Source: Deinococcales bacterium (GTDB lineage Bacteria; Deinococcota; Deinococci; Deinococcales; JAAFIG01). From it: a stretch of DNA of 64,000 bases. The stretch covers positions 62,001 to 126,000 of the forward strand of contig JANYHH010000057.1 of assembly GCA_025359505.1 (NCBI GenBank), in the 5' to 3' direction. Below, in pieces: positions 1 through 8,037 of this stretch. The position numbers and the translations under genes are program-made. Every line of letters starts with the position of its first letter. Position 1 is the first letter of the stretch. The notes below the pieces were generated by a model. It searched no databases. It saw nothing but the letters and a program-made list of their open reading frames with translations, and was not told the DNA's origin.

Positions 1-133
1 GGGTGCAAAACACACTACCTAGCCAATTCCAAGATTCATTTTTTGCGTAGCGAACCTGTACCTTTTCTCCGACAATCAATGTGATCGGATTTTCGACTTC
101 TCGAGTGCGTGCTTTGGTGACAACCAATCTCAT
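1..133 (-). CDS. Partial CDS, SH3-like domain protein (C-terminus outside window)
   Basis: Reading the minus strand from the ATG at 131-133 gives 44 open codons up to the window edge, so the gene continues outside. The start MRLVVTKARTREVENPIT is followed by VGEKVQVRY and, about ten residues later, by WLGSVFCT. That pattern resembles bacterial variant SH3 barrels, where a 'G(E/D)KV' strand precedes a 'W.G.(V/I)(F/Y)C' strand. The ATG lies directly behind the stop codon of the acetyltransferase gene at 134-814, so the two are probably co-transcribed. The ORF track misses it because it is cut by the edge. The function is unknown and the SH3 assignment is tentative. Confidence 0.5.
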   Translation of the reverse strand, partial: MRLVVTKARTREVENPITLIVGEKVQVRYAKNESWNWLGSVFCT

Positions 134-814
134 TTATTCGTTCCAACCTATATCTGGATTGCGCCAGACGATCATCACGCCGTAATTCGCGCAGCTCGCA
201 TCCTCGAGATACTCTGGGATCACGCCGTAAATTCGGTAGCCGCGTTTGAGTTGAATGCTCAGCACAGGATCGAAGCGCTCGTTGCGAATGACTTCGTGCA
301 GATAAGCTTCTATCGGCATCTCGAGACTCATAGCACCGTAGCCTTTGGGCATTGCGCCCGCGAAATGCCCGTGCAAGCCTAAGCGCTGCACCAAATCTTG
401 ACGCGCTTTGTAGAGCAGGCTCGAGAGGCCTTGGCTGCGGTAATCGGGGTGGACGCCGATGTCCGCGCCGTACAGCCACGGGGAACTCGAGTCATGCGTG
501 GTGAAATAGCCGTCACCGACGGCGGGGAAGAACTTGTGCTGGTAATGGTTGAAGTCCAGTGGGATTTGAATGTCGCTCGAGGAGGCGACGACTTTATCCT
601 CGAGCGTATCCAGCACGGCGTGTTGACCAGCGGGGAAGATTTTGATGTGCGATGCGAAGTGATCCGCGCTCATGATCTCGGCATCTGCTAGATCAGGGAA
701 GGAAATGCGCTGGATCGTCTCGAGGTCGCTCACCATCTCGAGCATGCTGTTCACAACGCGGTAACGCCCGTCGCTGCTCGAGACGAGGCTTGGTAAGTGG
801 CTGTAGTCTGGCAT
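134..814 (-). CDS. GNAT family N-acetyltransferase
   Basis: This is a 226-residue protein with a GNAT acetyl-CoA-binding core. Residues around 115-145 read DIGVHPDYRSQGLSSLLY, matching motif A, in which a beta strand (V-H-P) leads into the R/Q-x-x-G-x-G/A pyrophosphate loop. Members of this fold transfer an acetyl group from acetyl-CoA to an amine; the substrate cannot be read from the sequence. It lies 54 bases downstream of the aminotransferase gene on the same strand and is followed without a gap by the SH3-like ORF, so the three may form one transcript. The predicted protein is soluble, with no signal peptide. Confidence 0.8.
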   Translation of the reverse strand: MPDYSHLPSLVSSSDGRYRVVNSMLEMVSDLETIQRISFPDLADAEIMSADHFASHIKIFPAGQHAVLDTLEDKVVASSSDIQIPLDFNHYQHKFFPAVGDGYFTTHDSSSPWLYGADIGVHPDYRSQGLSSLLYKARQDLVQRLGLHGHFAGAMPKGYGAMSLEMPIEAYLHEVIRNERFDPVLSIQLKRGYRIYGVIPEYLEDASCANYGVMIVWRNPDIGWNE

Positions 815-868
815 TGAATTCCAATCGCAACGCCCGCGATCAACGAAGTCGCGGCGCTGCTCGAGGGT

Positions 869-2230
869 TTAGGCGCTGACCAGTGCGGGCTTCATCGCGG
901 CGTCAGCGGCGCGGAACGCGTTGGCAACGACATGCAACGCCTCGCGCAGCATCTCATCAGAAATGTCCAGCGTTGGTAGGAAGCGAATGCAGTTGCCGTA
1001 CAAGCCTGCACGCAGCAGCACCACACCGCCTTGCAAGGTGCGCTTGGTGATCTCGGGGATGATTTCCATCCACGGCTCTTTGGTCACGGGGTCTTTGACG
1101 AACTCCACGACCATCATGCCGCCAATGCCGCGCACGTCGCCAATGCAGGACAGCTCGAGCTTCATGGGTTCAAAAATCTCGCGGATTGTCGCCTCGATGC
1201 GGGCGGCTCCGGCTTGCAGTTCTGGTGATTGCAGTAATTCCAGCGCCTCGAGCGCCGCGACGCAGGCGAGGGGGTTGCCGCCGTAGGTGCTGCCGACGCC
1301 GCCGATGTGCGGGCTGTCCATGATTTCGCTGCGTCCAGTGATGGCGCTGAGCGGCATTCCGGCTGCCAAGCTTTTGGCGCTAATCACCATGTCTGGCACG
1401 ACGTTGCTGTGCTCAATTGCCCAGAGCTTACCCGTGCGACCGCTGCCAGATTGGATCTCGTCAGCGATCATCACCGCGCCGATGCGGGTGCAAACCTCGC
1501 GGATTTTCTCCAAAAACTGCTTGGGCACGGGAATGAAGCCGCCCTCGCCGACGACGGGTTCGATCACGATACACGCGACCGCGCTGCCGTCAATGTGCGC
1601 CACGAGCGCGTTGTCCAAGTTCCAGCAGCACCACTCGAGGTAATCGCTCTCAGACATGCCGTTGGGGGTGCGGTAGAGGTTCGGCAGTGGCAGGCGGTAA
1701 ACTTCCGGCGCGAACGGCCCGAAACCTTTCTTGAACAGTCCGTACTTGCTGGTCATCGCCATTGTCAGGTTGCTGCGCCCGTGATACGCGCCTTCAAACA
1801 CGATCACGCCAGCGCGACCCGTGAAACGGCGCGCGATTTTGACGGCGTTCTCCACGGCTTCCGCGCCGCCGTTGCTGAGCAGGGTTTTCTTGGCGAAATC
1901 GCCGGGCGTCAAGCGGTTCAGCGCCTCGCAGACCGCGACGTATGGCTCGTAATTGGCGACGATGCTGCACATGTGCAGGTATTTGTCCACTTGCGCGTGC
2001 AGCGCTTTGGTCACGCTTTCCGGGCGATGCCCGACTGCAAGTACGCCGATACCGCCCGCCAGATCAATCAGTGTGTTGCCATCGGCGTCGTGCACCAGCG
2101 ATCCCTCGGCGTGCGTGACGGCGATACCATTGGCCATTGCCAACCCGCCAGATACTGCCGCGGCGCGTCTCGCGTTGAGGCTTGCAGATTGCGGGCCGGG
2201 GATCGCGGTTTTCAAATCGATAAATGCCAT
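869..2230 (-). CDS. gabT: Class III aminotransferase, 4-aminobutyrate aminotransferase-like
   Basis: This 453-residue protein is a fold-type I, PLP-dependent class III aminotransferase. It has DLAGGIGVLAVGHRPE near residue 60, the PLP-contacting VIADEIQSGSGRTGKLWA, and the Schiff-base lysine in MVISAKSLAAGMPLSA. The length fits GabT and ornithine aminotransferase (about 420-460). By family it would move the omega-amino group of GABA or a similar diamine to 2-oxoglutarate. No succinate-semialdehyde dehydrogenase lies nearby, so GABA specificity is inferred from similarity only. An ornithine, lysine or acetylornithine aminotransferase is the main alternative. Confidence 0.75.
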   Translation of the reverse strand: MAFIDLKTAIPGPQSASLNARRAAAVSGGLAMANGIAVTHAEGSLVHDADGNTLIDLAGGIGVLAVGHRPESVTKALHAQVDKYLHMCSIVANYEPYVAVCEALNRLTPGDFAKKTLLSNGGAEAVENAVKIARRFTGRAGVIVFEGAYHGRSNLTMAMTSKYGLFKKGFGPFAPEVYRLPLPNLYRTPNGMSESDYLEWCCWNLDNALVAHIDGSAVACIVIEPVVGEGGFIPVPKQFLEKIREVCTRIGAVMIADEIQSGSGRTGKLWAIEHSNVVPDMVISAKSLAAGMPLSAITGRSEIMDSPHIGGVGSTYGGNPLACVAALEALELLQSPELQAGAARIEATIREIFEPMKLELSCIGDVRGIGGMMVVEFVKDPVTKEPWMEIIPEITKRTLQGGVVLLRAGLYGNCIRFLPTLDISDEMLREALHVVANAFRAADAAMKPALVSA

Positions 2231-2444
2231 AAAACACCTTTCAAGCTCGAGGTGGCTCGAGCGGGCAAACTGGATTCAGACTTGTAGGGGAGACTCGAGC
2301 CTCGAGTCTGGCGGCATGGATTCTTAAACGCCTGCGGGGGGCGGAATCGCATCGAGTTGCCAGTTGGGTTTCATGTGCGCCTCTACTGTACCCGATTTCG
2401 CGCCGTGTCTCGAGTGCCTCCCGATGCTCAGCGTCTCCAGCAGC

Positions 2445-2450
2445 TAGAAT
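2445..2450 (+). promoter_or_regulatory. Leaderless-type -10 box of the acetyltransferase at 2457
   Basis: TAGAAT lies exactly six bases before the GTG at 2457 and no Shine-Dalgarno sequence is present. The spacing puts the transcription start at or next to the start codon. Confidence 0.6.
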
Positions 2451-2456
2451 GACGGT

Positions 2457-2918
2457 GTGCCACTGCCCGACATCGACAATTCGCAAACGCTGCACTTGCG
2501 TAAAGCCGCGATGCGCGATGTCGAGCCGATGCTGCAACTGATCGCGCACTGGGCGCGGCGCGGCGCGATGCTGCCGAAATCCCGTGACGTGCTGTACAAG
2601 GAAATCAGGGATTTTTACTTGCTGGAAACGCAGGACTCGAGCATCGCGGGGACGGTCGGCTTGCATATTTTGTGGAGCGACTTGGCAGAGGTGCGTAGCT
2701 TAGCGATCCACCCGAGTTTTCAGGGTCACGGCTTGGGGAAGCGCTTGGTTTTGGGACTCGAGGGTGAAGCTCGAGAGTTGGGCATTCTGCGTTTGTTCGC
2801 GTGGACGCTCGAGCCGGAGTTCTTCAAGCGCTGCGGGTACAGTGAGGTCACGCTCGAGGAACTGCCGCCGAAAGTTTATAAAGAGTACTCAAAACACGCG
2901 ATGCACAAGCGCATCTGA
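2457..2918 (+). CDS. GNAT N-acetyltransferase, ArgA C-terminal-domain-like
   Basis: This 153-residue single-domain acetyltransferase has AEVRSLAIHPSFQGHGLGKR at about residues 75-95, an almost ideal GNAT motif A, followed by LFAWTLEPEFFKRCGYSEV. The ending (LPPKVYKEYSKH) resembles the free-standing amino-acid N-acetyltransferase domain of arginine biosynthesis (ArgA or NAGS type). It may acetylate glutamate or another amino acid, but no arg gene is adjacent. The GTG start is chosen because a TAGAAT box precedes it by six bases. Confidence 0.75.
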   Translation: MPLPDIDNSQTLHLRKAAMRDVEPMLQLIAHWARRGAMLPKSRDVLYKEIRDFYLLETQDSSIAGTVGLHILWSDLAEVRSLAIHPSFQGHGLGKRLVLGLEGEARELGILRLFAWTLEPEFFKRCGYSEVTLEELPPKVYKEYSKHAMHKRI

Positions 2919-2923
2919 CGGGC

Positions 2924-2929
2924 TAGACT
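2924..2929 (+). promoter_or_regulatory. Leaderless-type -10 box of the DinB-fold gene
   Basis: TAGACT is followed after about six bases by the ATG at 2936 with no ribosome-binding site. It lies in the 17-base gap behind the previous gene, so this gene can be transcribed on its own. Confidence 0.55.
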
Positions 2930-2935
2930 GAACCC

Positions 2936-3457
2936 ATGACCGATCCGCGCTACCCCATCGGCAAGCACCAGCGTCAAGCCAGCTACTCACCCGCCGATCT
3001 CGAGGGAATGATTCGCACCTTGGAGCAGTTCCCCGCGCAGTTTCGCGCTGCGTTTGCCGGTCTCACAGCATCTCAACTCGAGACGCCGTACCGCGAGGGC
3101 GGCTGGACGTTGCGGCAACTGGCGCATCACGTGCCAGACAGCCACATCAACGCTTACGTGCGCGTCAAACTGGCATTGACTGAAGCGAACCCGACGATCA
3201 AACCGTATGCCGAAGAGTTATGGGCGAACCTGCCCGACTCGGGCCTGCCCATCGAGGTCAGCTTGTCGCTGCTCGAGGGGATTCACTCGCGCTGGACAGT
3301 GATTCTGCGCTCATTGCAGCCCAGTGACTGGGCGCGAACTTTTGAGCATCCCGAGAACGGTTTGACGCGCTTGGATCAGAGCTTGGCGCTCTACGACTGG
3401 CACTCGAGGCATCACTTGGGTCACGCGGTGAACCTGCGTTCGAGGATGGGCTGGTGA
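2936..3457 (+). CDS. DinB-fold metal-dependent hydrolase, YfiT/BstA (bacillithiol transferase) type
   Basis: This 173-residue protein starts MTDPRYPIGKHQRQASYSPA and contains REGGWTLRQLAHHVPDSHIN at about residues 55-75 and a late DWHSRHHLGH. Those two histidine clusters are the metal ligands of the YfiT branch of the DinB superfamily. The PIGK near the N-terminus and the ETPYREGGWT stretch are typical of that branch. Family members transfer bacillithiol to electrophiles in detoxification. A BshB-like deacetylase encoded at 28351-29085 agrees with a bacillithiol-using host. The gene overlaps the next gene by four bases. Confidence 0.75.
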   Translation: MTDPRYPIGKHQRQASYSPADLEGMIRTLEQFPAQFRAAFAGLTASQLETPYREGGWTLRQLAHHVPDSHINAYVRVKLALTEANPTIKPYAEELWANLPDSGLPIEVSLSLLEGIHSRWTVILRSLQPSDWARTFEHPENGLTRLDQSLALYDWHSRHHLGHAVNLRSRMGW

Positions 3458-4179
3458 AACGCGGACTGCCGCTGGCGCTGTTGTTGACGACACTTGCACT
3501 AGCTCAGGTCAATGGCATCGTCACGCACGGGTCTCGAGCCGCGCCGCGTATCGCGCTGACGTTTGATAGCGACATGACGCCCGGCATGAAAGCCAACCTG
3601 CTGTCCGGGCGCGTCGCGTCGTACAACAACACCCGCATCTACGAGATCTTGCAGCGCTACGGCGTAACGGCAACGTTTTTTATGACTGGGATGTGGATGG
3701 AACTCTACCCGGCGCAGGTGCAGGAATTCTTGAAGCGCGGTTATGAGTTGGAAAACCACAGTTACTCGCACCCCGGTTTTTTGTGGCCGTGCTACGGTCT
3801 GCCCGGCGTGGCGCAAAACCTCAAACTCGAGCAGGTCGCCCGCACCAAACGGATGCTCGAGGCGCTGGGTGTCAAAAACAAATACTTTCGATTCCCCGGC
3901 GGTTGCGCTTCCACGAGCGATGTCAAGCTGGTCGAGTCGCTGGAGTTGCGGGTCGTGCATTGGGACGTGATCGGTCTGGACGGCGGCGCTCAAAACGCGC
4001 AAGTCATCATCAGTAACGTGCTGAACGGCGTCAAAAACGGCAGCATCATCGTGCTGCACAACCACGGCGGCCCGAAAGTGCTGTACACCGCCCCGGCGCT
4101 TAATGTGATCGTACCGAGCTTACTCAAACGCGGCTTCAAGTTCGTGACCGTCGCGCAGTTGCTCGAAGGGCAACCGTGA
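3454..4179 (+). CDS. Secreted polysaccharide deacetylase (NodB domain, CE4)
   Basis: This 241-residue protein has a signal peptide (MKRGLPLALLLTTLALAQ) followed by a NodB homology domain. Visible CE4 motifs are IALTFDSDMT (motif 1, with the usual DD changed to DSD), NHSYSHPG (motif 2, the metal-binding histidines), FRFPGG (motif 3), and a final IIVLHNHGG in place of the usual LLH. Such enzymes remove N- or O-acetyl groups from peptidoglycan, chitin-like or exopolysaccharide substrates outside the membrane. The GTG start overlaps the upstream stop. Its partner downstream also overlaps, so three genes are translationally coupled. Confidence 0.8.
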   Translation: MKRGLPLALLLTTLALAQVNGIVTHGSRAAPRIALTFDSDMTPGMKANLLSGRVASYNNTRIYEILQRYGVTATFFMTGMWMELYPAQVQEFLKRGYELENHSYSHPGFLWPCYGLPGVAQNLKLEQVARTKRMLEALGVKNKYFRFPGGCASTSDVKLVESLELRVVHWDVIGLDGGAQNAQVIISNVLNGVKNGSIIVLHNHGGPKVLYTAPALNVIVPSLLKRGFKFVTVAQLLEGQP

Positions 4180-4796
4180 TCCGAGTCAACAGCGAAGACC
4201 AGTACGCGCTCGTCAGCAGCGCAATCACACTCGAGGCGATTCACGCGGCGTTGCCCGTAGGATTGCGATACCGCGCCCCGCGTCTCGAGCTGAGCATCGA
4301 GGATTGGCTGCTGTCTGGCGGTGTCGGTCTGCTGAATGCCCCTGCGCTCCGCGGTGATGTGCTGGGCCTCGAGTACAGTGGCGCTCACGGTACGGTCAGC
4401 ATTGGTGGCGTGGTCGTCAAAAACGTGTCGGGCTACGACCTGCGTTTCATCATCGGCTCTGACCCAGCCCTAGCAAAACCCTTGCGGCTCGAGACGGCGA
4501 CCCTGCGCTTGCGCCCCGCTGCGCCGCTCGTCGTTCTCGAGCTGGAGATTTCAGAATCTGAAATCCCCTCGAGCCTCGCTGCACTGCGCGACCTCGGTGC
4601 GGTCTACGGCTACGCGTTCCCAAGTGCTGAGGCTTGGCAGGTGCGCGGCGAGTTTCGCGCCGAGCAACTGCCGGACTGGGGGACTCGAGCCTCGAGCGCT
4701 GTGGCGGGTCTGCCGCTGTTCGATGCGCTTGGCGCGTTCCCTCGAGTTGCACCGCAACGCTCAGACCTCGAGCGAGCGCTGCTGGCGGCGTTGTGA
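4176..4796 (+). CDS. Short FAD-binding protein resembling glycolate oxidase subunit GlcE
   Basis: This is a 206-residue protein. The centre reads VSIGGVVVKNVSGYDLRFII, followed by RLETATLRLRP. This matches the FAD-binding PCMH domain of GlcE and GlcD, where 'G..V.KNV.GYDL' and 'LGVITEATLRLRP' are hallmarks. Known GlcE proteins are about 350 residues. This one lacks most of the N-terminal FAD subdomain, so it is either a minimal form or a remnant that no longer binds FAD. No glcD or glcF is nearby. It starts with GTG overlapping the stop of the deacetylase gene. Confidence 0.55.
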   Translation: MIRVNSEDQYALVSSAITLEAIHAALPVGLRYRAPRLELSIEDWLLSGGVGLLNAPALRGDVLGLEYSGAHGTVSIGGVVVKNVSGYDLRFIIGSDPALAKPLRLETATLRLRPAAPLVVLELEISESEIPSSLAALRDLGAVYGYAFPSAEAWQVRGEFRAEQLPDWGTRASSAVAGLPLFDALGAFPRVAPQRSDLERALLAAL

Positions 4797-4807
4797 CCAG
4801 ACCAGCT

Positions 4808-5593
4808 TCAAGAACTGGCGCTGGTGTACCCGCGCAATGCAAAGCGCCAGAACACCCTCGAGATCACGATCAGCAGCAGTGACACACCGAGCGCCCCGAA
4901 GACTGCACCAATTTCTACGCGCCCGACCAGCGCCTCGGCGGGCACGGTCGTGATAAAGGCGACGGGGATCACGAAGGTGAACAGAATCCTGCCCCAACCG
5001 GGAAACGCCGTGACTGGGAACTGCCCGGCGCGAAAAAATCCCCAGAACAGCTCGGTGATGTTCTCCACACCGATCCACCAAAAAGCGGTCGTGCAGAGCA
5101 TCAACCAGATCGCATAGACCGACGCGAAGCCCGCGACGATCAGCAGCGCTGCCGTCAGCACACCGCTCGCGCTCGAGCTGCCCAAGTGAGCGGTGGCGTA
5201 AACGATCATGCCTAGCCCGATTAGCAAATCTGTGACGCGCAGAATGCCGATGTTGCGGAATGAAACGAGAAACTGCGCGTCCAGCGGTTTCAGGAGTGTG
5301 AAATCCATGCTGCCCGTGCGGACGGACTCGGCGATTTTGTTGAGGTTCGGATACAAAAACACGCCCATGAAGCCCTCGACCAGCGTAAAGACCCCGACCA
5401 CCACAATCGCCTCGAGCTGATTCCAACCGCCGAGGCTGCTGCCCGTGCCGAGCAGGATCGACAGTCCGAACAGGCTTCCAAGCGCCGTCAGCAGCGATCC
5501 GACCACATTGACGACGAAATTGGCGCGGTACTCGAGCTGCGCCGAGATGCTGGAAGCCGCGAAGATGCCGATCAGCCGCCAGTAGCGCCTCAC
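4808..5593 (-). CDS. ABC-2 family exporter permease
   Basis: About 261 residues with six predicted membrane segments. NKIAESVRTGSMDFTLLKPL is the loop typical of the ABC2_membrane_6/DUF990 type permeases. I place the start at the GTG at 5591-5593 (VRRYWRLIGIFA) rather than at the longer ORF start. The extra 28 residues (MATSSQATRGNAARGQ...) are a translation of a CTCGAG-repeat cluster and do not look like protein. It forms an exporter with the ATPase and second permease directly upstream; the cargo is unknown. Confidence 0.75.
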   Translation of the reverse strand: MRRYWRLIGIFAASSISAQLEYRANFVVNVVGSLLTALGSLFGLSILLGTGSSLGGWNQLEAIVVVGVFTLVEGFMGVFLYPNLNKIAESVRTGSMDFTLLKPLDAQFLVSFRNIGILRVTDLLIGLGMIVYATAHLGSSSASGVLTAALLIVAGFASVYAIWLMLCTTAFWWIGVENITELFWGFFRAGQFPVTAFPGWGRILFTFVIPVAFITTVPAEALVGRVEIGAVFGALGVSLLLIVISRVFWRFALRGYTSASS

Positions 5594-5594
5594 G

Positions 5595-5660
5595 GTGTCA
5601 CCTCGAGCTGCGTGACCTCGAGAATAAACTTGACCTCGAGCTGCATTCCCTCGAGTTGCT
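5595..5660. repeat. CTCGAG minisatellite between the two ABC-2 permease genes
   Basis: Four CTCGAG motifs occur in about 65 bases, spaced 15-20 bases apart and each followed by a variant of CTGCGTGAC or TTGCTTGAC. The array fills most of the short gap between two co-transcribed genes. Confidence 0.7.
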
Positions 5661-5678
5661 TGACTTGAAGTGGCCACC

Positions 5679-6518
5679 TCACGCGCCGACCGCCCCGTAG
5701 CGTTTGAGTCCAGCTTTCCACAGCACGGCTCGCAATACGAAGAATACGGCGATCCACAGCAGTTGTACGCCGATTACATGCAGAATTTCCGGCGCGGTCA
5801 ACGCCCCCGTCAGCACTCGAGCCGGGTAATACACCAAGTACGGGAACGGCGTCCATTCGATGATCGCCCGCGCCGCTGGCGGGTAGAACTCCAAGGGTGC
5901 GAAACCGCCCGCGAGGAAGGTCAGCAGCACGTAAAAGAACTCGTCGAACGCCGTGGCGTTCTCGAGCCAGAAGCACAGCACGCCGATGCAGTACGCGATC
6001 AAGAAGCGCATCGCAAACGCCAGATTGATGACCAGCAGGTACAGCAGTACGTGCCAGAGATCCGGCGTCAGGCGCGTGCCGGGCACGATCAGGCTGCCCG
6101 CGATCACGATAATCAGAATGAACGGCCCGCGCACAAAGCGCTCGGAGAAGTGCCGGAAGAAATGCTCCCAGAACGGATCGAGCGGTCGCAGCAAGCGGCT
6201 GGACAGCTCGCCCTGACGAATCTGGAAGTCCATTTCCCATGCGACCCACGCGACCGTTAACTGCTGCGAAACCCATGCGGCTAAAAAATACGCGGCGAAG
6301 CTGGCGGGCGTGAAGCCTTCAATCTCGCCGCCGCTGGCGGCTGCCTTGCCGATCCAGACGCTCATCATGATCAGCGGTACGACGCCTGACAGCATCCAAA
6401 TCAGAATCTCGGCGCGGTAGACGGTCATGTGCGCGAACCAGACGCTGAACAGCGCCTTGGATTTGCGCCACATCTGCTCGAGCGACCCGATTGTGCGCGG
6501 CTCGAGGCTAGGGTTCAT
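5679..6518 (-). CDS. ABC-2 family exporter permease (DUF990 type)
   Basis: This 279-residue protein has about six membrane segments. FQIRQGELSSRLLRPLDPFW at about residues 110-130 is the conserved cytoplasmic loop of ABC-2 family permeases, equivalent to the loop in the partner protein. The start overlaps the end of the ATPase gene by four bases (ATGA), which indicates translational coupling. The two permeases and one ATPase make a complete heteromeric exporter. Confidence 0.8.
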   Translation of the reverse strand: MNPSLEPRTIGSLEQMWRKSKALFSVWFAHMTVYRAEILIWMLSGVVPLIMMSVWIGKAAASGGEIEGFTPASFAAYFLAAWVSQQLTVAWVAWEMDFQIRQGELSSRLLRPLDPFWEHFFRHFSERFVRGPFILIIVIAGSLIVPGTRLTPDLWHVLLYLLVINLAFAMRFLIAYCIGVLCFWLENATAFDEFFYVLLTFLAGGFAPLEFYPPAARAIIEWTPFPYLVYYPARVLTGALTAPEILHVIGVQLLWIAVFFVLRAVLWKAGLKRYGAVGA

Positions 6519-7522
6519 TGCGTCACCGACTCGAGCGTTGGGAGTGGCTGGACGCGCTGACTTTGGAACAGTTGCCCGATGATTTCCTCGATGTCGGGGT
6601 CTTCGATCGTCACGTCTGCGACGGGCAGCTCGGACAATAAGCGTCCAGACACGCGGCTGGTTTCCGCTCGAGGCACGAGCAGTTCGGCGAACAGCCCATC
6701 CAAGCGCTGCACGGGCGCGTAAGTCTCGAGGTGTTCGCGGCTGACGCTTGACTCGAGTTGCAATTTGACGATCTTTGCGGGTGAGGACTGCTCGATCAGG
6801 GCGCTCAGATCGCCATCGAAAATGATCCGCCCTTTGTCCACGACGATGATGCGTTTACACAGCGCCGTCACATCCGCCATGTAATGCGAGGTCAGGATCA
6901 CCGTGGCGTTGAATCGTGCGTTGTACGCCGCGACGAACTCGCGGATCCGCACTTGCATGTTGACATCCAAACCAATCGTCGGTTCGTCCAGAAACAAGAC
7001 CTTCGGGCGGTGCAGCAGCGCCGCCGCCAGCTCGCATTTCATGCGCTCACCTAAGGACAGTTTACGCACCTGCTTTTTTAGAATCCCCTCCAAGTCCAGT
7101 AGCTCGGTGAACTCGAGCATCGTCGCGGCGTAATCCGCATCGCTGATCTCGTAAATCGCTCGGTTGACTTGGAAGCTGTCCAGCGCGGGCAGATCCCACA
7201 GCAACTGCTGCTTTTGCCCCATCACCAAGGTGATCGTTTTCAAAAAACTGGCGCGGCGCTCGAAGGGCGTGAACCCCGCCACCGTTGCCGTGCCTGCTGT
7301 GGGATGCAACAGCCCAGAGAGCATCTTCAGCGTCGTGGTTTTGCCCGCGCCGTTCGCACCCAGAAAACCGACCATCTCGCCGGACGCGATACTGAAGCTC
7401 ACGCCGTCCACGGCTTTGACGGTTTTCGACTTGCGACTGAAAAAACTCCGAATGCTGCCTGATAGCCCCGGTTCTTTCTCGGCGACTGTGTAGTGCTTTT
7501 CCAAACCCGTGACTTCGATCAT
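6515..7522 (-). CDS. ABC transporter ATP-binding protein (ABC-2 exporter)
   Basis: This 335-residue protein has Walker A GANGAGKTT at about residue 56, the signature LSLGERMKCELA, and Walker B VLFLDEPTIGLD followed by the switch histidine in ILTSHYMADV. The roughly 90-residue C-terminal extension is common in ATPases of the DrrA/NatA export group. It energises export through the two permeases encoded directly downstream. The start ATG follows a TAGGCT box by nine bases. Confidence 0.9.
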   Translation of the reverse strand: MIEVTGLEKHYTVAEKEPGLSGSIRSFFSRKSKTVKAVDGVSFSIASGEMVGFLGANGAGKTTTLKMLSGLLHPTAGTATVAGFTPFERRASFLKTITLVMGQKQQLLWDLPALDSFQVNRAIYEISDADYAATMLEFTELLDLEGILKKQVRKLSLGERMKCELAAALLHRPKVLFLDEPTIGLDVNMQVRIREFVAAYNARFNATVILTSHYMADVTALCKRIIVVDKGRIIFDGDLSALIEQSSPAKIVKLQLESSVSREHLETYAPVQRLDGLFAELLVPRAETSRVSGRLLSELPVADVTIEDPDIEEIIGQLFQSQRVQPLPTLESVTQ

Positions 7523-7572
7523 CTGCTGTCTAGCCTAACCGACGCGCCGCCGCTCGAGATCAGCCAATCGGA

Positions 7573-8025
7573 TTACTCGCGCAGAGTCTCGAGGTTGTCC
7601 ACGACCCAGCGCGTGATTGGGCCCGCCAACTCGAGCGGGATTTCATGTGGTGCAAACCAAGCCAGCTCGAGGCTTTCATGATCGACTTGCAAGTCACCTG
7701 TCAAGCCTCTGGCGATGAAGACCGCGCCGACGTTGTAGATTTGATCACCGTTCGGATACGTAAACTGGTAAGCCACGCCGCTCAGTACGGTAATGAACTC
7801 GAGCCGATCAGCAGTTAAACCCGTCTCCTCGAGCAGTTCGCGCCTTGCCGTGTCTTCCAAACTGTCGCCCAACTCGCTCGAGCCGCCGGGGAAGCCCCAC
7901 GTGCCCGTGTCGCTGCGAAGCTGCATCAGCACTCGGTTGTCCTCGTTAAAAGCGACGACCGTCGCGCCCGGACTGAACAGTGGGCGTTTGCCGACCAACT
8001 CGCGCAGCTCGAGGATGTAACCCAT
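7573..8025 (-). CDS. Nudix hydrolase
   Basis: This 150-residue protein carries the Nudix box GGSSELGDSLEDTARRELLE, then ETGL (GX5EX7REUXEEXGU), at about residues 47-69. Members hydrolyse nucleoside diphosphates linked to another group, needing Mg ions held by the RE..EE glutamates. The substrate cannot be read from the sequence. A TACATT box six bases before the ATG indicates a leaderless transcript. Confidence 0.9.
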   Translation of the reverse strand: MGYILELRELVGKRPLFSPGATVVAFNEDNRVLMQLRSDTGTWGFPGGSSELGDSLEDTARRELLEETGLTADRLEFITVLSGVAYQFTYPNGDQIYNVGAVFIARGLTGDLQVDHESLELAWFAPHEIPLELAGPITRWVVDNLETLRE

Positions 8026-8031
8026 GCGGTG

Positions 8032-8037
8032 AATGTA
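8032..8037 (-). promoter_or_regulatory. Leaderless-type -10 box of the Nudix gene
   Basis: On the minus strand TACATT is followed by six bases and then the ATG at 8023-8025. No Shine-Dalgarno sequence is visible. Confidence 0.55.

Noticed and set aside
1307-2287. 326-residue plus-strand ORF opposite gabT
   Set aside because: Shadow frame with unusual composition; gabT motifs on the other strand are complete.
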